From Pseudomonadota bacterium (lineage in GTDB: Bacteria > Pseudomonadota > Alphaproteobacteria > Rhizobiales > Rhizobiaceae): a stretch of DNA of 11,567 nt. Made by a program: the position numbers and the translations under genes. Position 1 is the stretch's first letter; the number at the start of each line of letters is the position of its first letter. The notes beneath the pieces were generated by a model that saw nothing but the letters and a program-made list of their open reading frames with translations, was not told where the DNA came from and ran no database searches. Where the stretch lies: contig JAEYXI010000504.1 in NCBI GenBank assembly GCA_023428515.1, positions 1 to 11,567 on the forward strand, in the 5' to 3' direction. This document shows positions 7,765 through 11,567 of this stretch, piece after piece.

Positions 7765-8399
7765 GATGCTTGTCGCTGGCCGATTATGTCTGGATAGCCT
7801 CGTGAGAGCACAGGAGCATGATGGGCTCGGCGTTCGCGCACCACCTCCAGCGTCCGCTCGTTGAAGGTGAGCAGCGTCGCGACGACCTGCTGGCGGCCGT
7901 AGGTGCGCTGATAGCCGAGCGGGCGTGCCAGGAAGTGCAGTTGCAGCGCGCGCAGCACCCACATTGGCTCGAACTCGATGATGACCTGGTTGACGCCGCG
8001 CGGCAGGCCCCATTCGACGAAGCCGGCGATCAGCTCGGTCCCGACGGTGGAGACGCCGCGGCGGCCGGCGCGGTAGTCCGGCGCCACCGCGTAACGGGTG
8101 AGCTCCCAGACGTTCGGCCCGGAAGGCGGCTCGCCGACGAAAAGGTCGGTCAGCACCTCGGTCAAGAGGTGCGGGCGCGTCGTCGGCAGCATGCGCTGAT
8201 AGCCGGCGACTTCGCCGTTGCGGATGACGACGTGATGCACCGCCTCCTCATGGTCGAACTGATCGATCTCCAGACCGTCCTCGCGATCGAGATCCTGCCA
8301 TCCCATCTCCTCTACGAAGATGCGATGACGCAGCCGATGGACCGCCTCCCAGAGATCCGGCCGCTGCATCAGTTCTTCAGTGGTAAGCGCGTAAAGCAC
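7761..8399 (-). CDS. luxI: LuxI-family acyl-homoserine lactone synthase
   Basis: This is an autoinducer synthase of 212 residues from the GTG at 8399. Numbered from that GTG, it shows the LuxI signature: LRHRIFVEEMGW (23-34), the conserved D46 and D49 in IDQFD, GYQRMLPTT (66-74), and WELTRYAV (98-105) with the conserved Glu and Arg. The enzyme condenses S-adenosylmethionine with an acyl thioester. Linkage to a crotonase acting on CoA esters suggests it belongs to the acyl-CoA-using branch, an inference. The GTG start is preferred because AAGGAG (8415-8410) lies ten bases before it; the in-frame TTG at 8426 has no Shine-Dalgarno. luxR lies upstream on the same strand and the crotonase overlaps its stop. 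The symbol is a family name; the M. japonicum counterpart would be I1. Confidence 0.93.
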   Translation of the reverse strand: MLYALTTEELMQRPDLWEAVHRLRHRIFVEEMGWQDLDREDGLEIDQFDHEEAVHHVVIRNGEVAGYQRMLPTTRPHLLTEVLTDLFVGEPPSGPNVWELTRYAVAPDYRAGRRGVSTVGTELIAGFVEWGLPRGVNQVIIEFEPMWVLRALQLHFLARPLGYQRTYGRQQVVATLLTFNERTLEVVRERRAHHAPVLSRGYPDIIGQRQAS

Positions 8400-8403
8400 G
8401 TAT

Positions 8404-8433
8404 GTCTGTCTCCTTGATGGACTCAAGGCAGAC
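8404..8433 (-). promoter_or_regulatory. Inverted repeat covering the luxI ribosome-binding site
   Basis: GTCTG (8404-8408) and CCTTGA (8412-8417) pair with TCAAGG (8423-8428) and CAGAC (8429-8433). This gives 11 bp with a three-base bulge and a five-base loop. On the mRNA the AAGGAG Shine-Dalgarno (8415-8410) of the GTG start lies in the 3' arm and bulge. The structure could mask the luxI ribosome-binding site, or the DNA could be a protein site. Confidence 0.55.
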
Positions 8434-8463
8434 TAGAGACGCGTATCCTTATGGAAAATTACG

Positions 8464-8489
8464 CTATCGGTTAGGAATGTAACTATCGG
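8464..8489. promoter_or_regulatory. Direct repeats CTATCGG around a small dyad upstream of luxI
   Basis: CTATCGG occurs at 8464-8470 and 8483-8489, 19 bases apart start to start, about two helical turns. Between and touching them is GTTA-N6-TAAC (8470-8483). They lie in the 106-base luxR-luxI spacer, where a LuxR-type protein would bind to drive luxI. A hairpin GGCGA-N4-TCGCC (8488-8501) overlaps the second copy and follows the luxR stop. No classical lux box is evident, so the assignment is tentative. Confidence 0.35.
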
Positions 8490-8505
8490 CGATATTTCGC
8501 CAAAT

Positions 8506-9234
8506 TTAAATATAACCGCGTCTTATCGCCTCGGCGACGGCCTGAACACGGTTAACGGCGCCCAGTTTGAACTTGGCGTTGAGCAGATGCTTTTCCGAGG
8601 TGTGCTCCGATATGCCGAGAATCTGCGAAATCTCCCATTCCGACTTGCCTTCGGCGGCCCATTTCAGGCACTCGCGCTCACGCGGCGTAAGCTCAATGTG
8701 ATCGACGACACGCCCTTCAGCGGAATGGAGCTGCATGGCGCGTCCGATCGCATAGGTGGCGACCATCGAAATCATGCCGAACTCGGCGCCCGACATCTCG
8801 ACCTGTTCGCCGCCGAGCGACACCATGACGATCTGGCCGTCAAGCGTCACAAGCGGAAAGGCAAGGCCGTCCTTGAGCTTGAACTCGCCGGCGTCGCCCA
8901 TGACGACTTCGCCGTCGCGATCGACCTTGATCTCGTCGGCCGCGTCGCGCCACTGGAAAGGAGCCTGCAGCTGCTTCATGCGGCTGACGATCGGGTCGTG
9001 GTCGATATAATTACGGGCGACGTAGCGCTCCAGCCATTCGACCGGCCAGTCGCAGAGCAGCACGTGGTCCTTCTGCTGGCCTGTCGGCGTTCCCGGCTGC
9101 GGCACGGTACCGGCCATCAGCGCCGTCAGGCCGAAGGCCGACGTCACCTCAAGCAGCTTCTCCGTGACGGCATTAGCCGTCCCGGCCTGCTGGACGTTGC
9201 TGATGTAACTCAGCGTTCGATCGAAATGACCCAT
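8506..9234 (-). CDS. luxR: LuxR-family quorum-sensing regulator
   Basis: From the ATG at 9234 this is a 242-residue protein with an N-terminal autoinducer-binding domain and a C-terminal LuxR helix-turn-helix. All six ligand-domain residues conserved in TraR/LuxR are present at the right spacing: Trp67, Tyr71, Asp80, Pro81, Trp95 and Gly123. The DNA-binding part starts LTPRERECLKWAAEGKSEWEI (182-202) and continues through ISEHTSEKHLLNAKFKLG. It should bind the acyl-homoserine lactone made by the adjacent LuxI and act on nearby promoters. An in-frame ATG at 9276 would add 14 residues encoded across a run of eight T and the dyad at 9236-9255. I prefer the shorter start, with moderate confidence. 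The gene is followed by luxI and the crotonase on the same strand. Confidence 0.92.
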   Translation of the reverse strand: MGHFDRTLSYISNVQQAGTANAVTEKLLEVTSAFGLTALMAGTVPQPGTPTGQQKDHVLLCDWPVEWLERYVARNYIDHDPIVSRMKQLQAPFQWRDAADEIKVDRDGEVVMGDAGEFKLKDGLAFPLVTLDGQIVMVSLGGEQVEMSGAEFGMISMVATYAIGRAMQLHSAEGRVVDHIELTPRERECLKWAAEGKSEWEISQILGISEHTSEKHLLNAKFKLGAVNRVQAVAEAIRRGYI

Positions 9235-9235
9235 T

Positions 9236-9255
9236 GCAACATCCACCCATGTTGC
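9236..9255. promoter_or_regulatory. 20-bp dyad GCAACAT-N6-ATGTTGC at the luxR start
   Basis: A perfect 7-bp inverted repeat (9236-9242 and 9249-9255) with a six-base spacer ends one base before the ATG at 9234. Its 20-bp size is that of lux-box-like operators. On the mRNA its loop is GGGTGG, the only Shine-Dalgarno-like bases before that ATG. It could be an autoregulatory site or an RNA hairpin presenting the ribosome-binding site. Confidence 0.5.
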
Positions 9256-9387
9256 CGAAAAAAAATTACGCGGCATCGTAGCCGCCCGAACCGCCCCGTA
9301 CCATTAACCGAGGATTGCAAGATAACACATTCGGTTGCGCGGCGGTAGAATACATCTTGCGCTACGGCCGAATACGTACTGGGCCAG

Positions 9388-9459
9388 CAAAAAGCGACGG
9401 GGCGGGCGGCCCAAAAAGCGAATCTCGTTGTTAACCAGTGTATTTCATAGCAAAAGCGC
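9388..9459. repeat. Iterated CAAAAAGCGA repeats between luxR and the binding-protein gene
   Basis: The 10-mer CAAAAAGCGA is exact at 9388-9397 and 9412-9421, 24 bases apart. A shortened form CAAAAGCG is at 9451-9458. They lie in the 290-base spacer between the divergent luxR and solute-binding-protein genes, which otherwise holds no gene. Direct repeats in such a spacer suggest regulator sites. The 24-base period is not a whole number of helical turns. Confidence 0.45.
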
Positions 9460-9504
9460 CTGTCCGTCGATACCAACTTTTCCGGCCCCTCCGGACAGAC
9501 GCGC
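9456..9504. promoter_or_regulatory. Long dyad in the leader of the solute-binding-protein gene
   Basis: GCGC-CTGTCCG (9456-9466) pairs with CGGACAG (9492-9498) and GCGC (9501-9504), 11 bp with a two-base bulge. Inside or competing with it is TCCGG-N5-CCGGA (9481-9495). It ends 20 bases before the ATG at 9525. It may be an mRNA leader structure or a binding site; there is no T-tract to make it a terminator on either strand. Confidence 0.35.
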
Positions 9505-9524
9505 AAACCACCGGTGCAGTCGAA

Positions 9525-10373
9525 ATGCGAATGAAGCTTCGATCCGCGATCATGGCGCTCGCCGCCGCTGTTTGCCTGGCCGGCGCGGCGTCGGCAGCCG
9601 AGCAGCCGGCTGCCCCGATGTTCTGGGACATGAAGGAACGGCTGCCGAAGCCGGACCTCAGCGCGGTGCCGCGCCTGCGCTTCCTGACGACAACCGACTT
9701 CCCGCCCTTCAACTATCTCGACCGCGACGGCCGGCTGTCGGGCTTCCATATAGACCTGGTGCGCGCCATCTGCACGGAGCTCGGCATCGCCGACAAGTGC
9801 CAGATCCAGGCGATGCCGTGGGAACAGCTCAAGGACGCGCTGGACCGCGGACGCGGCGAGGCGGTCATCGCCGGCATAGCTGTGACCGAGGAGACGCGCG
9901 CCCGATATTCCTTCTCGCGTCCGTATCTGCAGTTTCCTGCCCGCTTCATGATGCCAAGGACGCGCGCTGTCGCCGAACCGATCCACGAGAAGATCCAGGG
10001 CGAGCGGATCGGGGTCATCGCCGGCTCCGGCCACGAGCAGATGCTGCGCGAGTATTTCCCCGACGTGAAGGTGGTGACGTATACCCGCCAGGAGTGGCTC
10101 TACGCCGACCTCAAGGCCGGCAAGATCGCCGGAGCTTTCGGCGACGGGATGCGCTTCGCCTTCTGGCTCGCGGGCTCGGAAGCGAGCGGCTGCTGCCGCT
10201 TCGCCGGCGGCCCCTACATGGCGCCCGAATATCTCGGTCTCGGCCTGTCGCTGGCGACCAAGATAGACGATCCGCAACTCGCCGCCGCCTTCGACTACGC
10301 GCTCCAGCAGATCGCCGTGAAGGGCCGCTTCTCGGAACTCTACCTGCGCTACTTCCCGGTGAGCTTCTTCTAG
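9525..10373 (+). CDS. Extracellular solute-binding protein, family 3 (amino-acid-type)
   Basis: This is a 282-residue periplasmic binding protein. Residues 1-24 form a clear signal peptide (MRMKLR, hydrophobic AIMALAAAVCLAG, ASA cleavage). The family 3 fold is shown by LRFLTTTDFPPFNYLDRDG (51-69), LSGFHIDLVRAICTELG (71-87), the VTEETRARYSFSRPY segment (120-134) with the ligand-contacting type of arginine, and GERIGVIAGSGHEQML (159-174). It probably binds an amino acid or similar small polar ligand; which one cannot be told. No permease or ATPase gene is adjacent, so it is an orphan that borrows a transporter or acts in sensing. The start is 9525 or 9531; no strong Shine-Dalgarno is visible, and longer readings from 9438 would bury the signal peptide. 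It is divergent from luxR. Confidence 0.88.
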   Translation: MRMKLRSAIMALAAAVCLAGAASAAEQPAAPMFWDMKERLPKPDLSAVPRLRFLTTTDFPPFNYLDRDGRLSGFHIDLVRAICTELGIADKCQIQAMPWEQLKDALDRGRGEAVIAGIAVTEETRARYSFSRPYLQFPARFMMPRTRAVAEPIHEKIQGERIGVIAGSGHEQMLREYFPDVKVVTYTRQEWLYADLKAGKIAGAFGDGMRFAFWLAGSEASGCCRFAGGPYMAPEYLGLGLSLATKIDDPQLAAAFDYALQQIAVKGRFSELYLRYFPVSFF

Positions 10374-10396
10374 ACCGGCGTTCCCGCCCCTGCCTG

Positions 10397-10810
10397 CTAA
10401 GTAAGGCTGCGGTGGCGCGCCTTGTTGGCGCGCTCGATCGCCGCGACGGTCAGCGGATCGACCGCAAGCTCGCTGCGCAGAAGCTGCAGCACGCGAAGCT
10501 CCTCCATGCGCATTTCGAGATCGACGGCCGCGACTTCAAAGGCGGCCGCGTAGGCGGTCTCGTGAAGATGCAGCGGTATCGCGCCTTGCGCCAGCGAGAT
10601 CACCTTCTGGAGGCCGCCCTTCTCGTGAAGCAGCTTCTGGCAATCCTGCGCGATCTTGACGAGCTTGTCCTGGTTGAAGTCCTCGAAGATCGGCCAGGAC
10701 TTCACGACGTCGCCGATGCGCGCCAACTCGACATCGGTCATGTCGCGGTCCGACGCGGAGGTCACCACCATCAGATAGATCAGCGCCTCGTGCGCGGTCG
10801 GCTTCTTCAT
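10397..10810 (-). CDS. TerB family (tellurite-resistance-like) protein
   Basis: This is a 137-residue, all-helical acidic protein with no signal peptide or membrane segment. It matches the TerB-like pattern. An acidic segment DRDMTDVELARIGDVV lies at 21-36, and a second, AAVDLEMRMEELRVLQLL, at 94-111; the two are related as in the repeated metal-binding halves of the family. TerB relatives are linked to metal and stress responses, but single TerB proteins of rhizobia have no established role and the tellurite label should not be taken literally. The start at 10810 has AGGAG six bases upstream; the longer in-frame readings to 10897 lack one. It converges on the binding-protein gene with 23 bases between stop codons and diverges from lysyl-tRNA synthetase. 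No other ter gene is near. Confidence 0.82.
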   Translation of the reverse strand: MKKPTAHEALIYLMVVTSASDRDMTDVELARIGDVVKSWPIFEDFNQDKLVKIAQDCQKLLHEKGGLQKVISLAQGAIPLHLHETAYAAAFEVAAVDLEMRMEELRVLQLLRSELAVDPLTVAAIERANKARHRSLT

Positions 10811-10816
10811 ATCGTT

Positions 10817-10821
10817 CTCCT
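10817..10821 (-). promoter_or_regulatory. AGGAG ribosome-binding site of the TerB-family gene
   Basis: AGGAG on the minus strand lies six bases before the ATG at 10810 and decides that start against two upstream in-frame alternatives. Confidence 0.7.
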
Positions 10822-10882
10822 CAATAGGCATTCCGTACCTAGGAAGCTGCCGGCCCGGTCGCAATGAAAAAGCGCTGAATCG

Positions 10883-10911
10883 TTGACGTAGCCACATTGG
10901 TTACATAGAGC
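10883..10911 (+). promoter_or_regulatory. Possible promoter of lysyl-tRNA synthetase
   Basis: TTGACG (10883-10888) is followed after 17 bases by TAGAGC (10906-10911), 57 bases before the ATG at 10969. The -35 is good and the -10 poor. Downstream lies a hairpin TGCCGG-N5-CCGGCA (10913-10929) in the presumed leader. No T-box or other known riboswitch is recognisable. Confidence 0.35.
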
Positions 10912-10968
10912 ATGCCGGCAAATCCGGCACGGCCGGCGAAAAATCGACAAAGTACCGGAATTTCAGTC

Positions 10969-11567
10969 ATGGCGGGTCAAGCCAGCATCGATCTCAATCC
11001 CGAAATGCTCTCGGCCGCGGCCGAGAGCAAGGCATGGCCTTTCGAGGAAGCGAAGAAGATCATCCAGCGCTACAAGGGCCGCGACTTCCCGGAGACCGTG
11101 CTGTTCGAGACCGGCTACGGCCCGTCGGGCCTTCCGCATATCGGCACGTTCGGCGAGGTGGCGCGCACCTCGATGGTGCGCCATGCCTTCCGGGTGCTGA
11201 CCGAGGACAAGGTCAAGACCAAGATCCTCGTCTTCTCCGACGACATGGACGGCATGCGCAAGATTCCCGACAACGTGCCGGACTCGGAGGCGCTGAAGCC
11301 CTACCTGCACATGCCGCTGACGGCGGTGCCGAACCCTTTCGGCGGCAATTATGAGAGCTTCGGCCATCATAACAATGCGATGCTCCGGCGCTTCCTCGAC
11401 ACGTTCGGCTTCGACTACGAGTTCGCCAGCGCGACCGACTACTACAAGTCCGGCCGCTTCGACGCGATGCTCATCAAGGCGGCGGAGAAATACGACGCCA
11501 TCATGAAGGTCATGTTGCCGACGCTGGGCGAGGAGCGGCAAGCGACCTACAGCCCCTTCCTGCCGAT
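10969..11567 (+). CDS. lysS: Class I lysyl-tRNA synthetase, 5' part (cut by window end)
   Basis: The frame is open from the ATG at 10969 to the window end, giving the first 199 residues. It attaches lysine to tRNA-Lys in the cytoplasm. The class I form is recognised from [15 protein letters not shown] (49-63) containing the HIGH-like HIGT, then [14 protein letters not shown] (87-100) and the [15 protein letters not shown] stretch (122-136). The KMSKS loop and tRNA-binding part lie beyond the window. Class I LysRS is typical of archaea, spirochaetes and alphaproteobacteria and unrelated in fold to the class II enzyme of most bacteria. The literature also calls the gene lysK. The Shine-Dalgarno is weak (CGGAA at 10956-10960). 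The gene is divergent from the TerB-family gene. Confidence 0.95.
   Translation, partial: MAGQASIDLNPEMLSAAAESKAWPFEEAKKIIQRYKGRDFPETVLFETGYGPSGLPHIGTFGEVARTSMVRHAFRVLTEDKVKTKILVFSDDMDGMRKIPDNVPDSEALKPYLHMPLTAVPNPFGGNYESFGHHNNAMLRRFLDTFGFDYEFASATDYYKSGRFDAMLIKAAEKYDAIMKVMLPTLGEERQATYSPFLP

Noticed and set aside
8400..8426. TTG start of luxI at 8426
   Set aside because: No Shine-Dalgarno precedes it, and the added nine residues span the real ribosome-binding site of the GTG at 8399.
9235..9276. Longer luxR start at 9276
   Set aside because: The extra 14 codons cross a run of eight T and a perfect dyad, and only G-rich bases precede the ATG. It is kept only as an alternative, because the evidence is not decisive.
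10374..10396. Terminator between the convergent binding-protein and TerB genes
   Set aside because: The 23-base spacer shows no inverted repeat or T-tract.
9335..10867. Open plus-strand frame of 510 codons
   Set aside because: It runs out of frame through the binding-protein gene and antisense to the TerB gene, and its composition is arginine-rich shadow. The real genes in both regions show family motifs and a signal peptide or ribosome-binding site.

Overview
The window looks like chromosomal DNA of a Mesorhizobium-like alphaproteobacterium (Hyphomicrobiales, Phyllobacteriaceae). It is GC-rich, coding-dense and has third-position GC bias. It carries the class I lysyl-tRNA synthetase usual in this group, a phoR/ppk2 pair and a luxR-luxI-crotonase block. 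There is no insertion sequence, phage gene, tRNA, rRNA or CRISPR array. No intergenic stretch reaches 300 bases; the longest is the 290 bases between luxR and the binding-protein gene.

Layout, left to right. (1) Positions 39-1599, minus strand: a three-gene unit of SDR oxidoreductase, exported carboxymuconolactone-decarboxylase-family protein and small exported Atu4866-domain protein. A LysR-type regulator diverges from it at 1707-2594. A perfect 7-bp inverted repeat (1662-1683) in the shared spacer is the obvious operator candidate. (2) Positions 2619-4843: a PhoR-type histidine kinase (minus) diverging from a polyphosphate kinase 2 gene (plus), a phosphate/polyphosphate pair. No pst transporter genes or phoB lie beside it. 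(3) Positions 4812-6809, minus: a membrane family 2 glycosyltransferase with a MshEN-like N-terminal domain, whose 3' end overlaps that of ppk2 by 32 bp. (4) Positions 6967-9234, minus: a quorum-sensing unit transcribed in the order luxR, luxI, crotonase. The crotonase start overlaps the luxI stop (ATGA). Inverted repeats sit exactly at the luxR and luxI translation starts, and an 11-bp-stem hairpin ends the unit. (5) Positions 9525-11567: an exported family 3 solute-binding protein without a transporter (plus), a TerB-family protein (minus) and the 5' part of class I lysyl-tRNA synthetase (plus, cut by the window end).

The most interesting system is the quorum-sensing locus. From memory, Mesorhizobium japonicum has a three-component R1-I1 circuit in which a gene linked to the synthase is needed to make a doubly unsaturated acyl-homoserine lactone, and this locus has the same layout. 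An ungapped reading of the crotonase against enoyl-CoA hydratase suggests that both hydratase glutamates are missing while an isomerase-type acidic residue is kept. I therefore infer an acyl-CoA double-bond isomerase that tailors the acyl chain for the LuxI enzyme.
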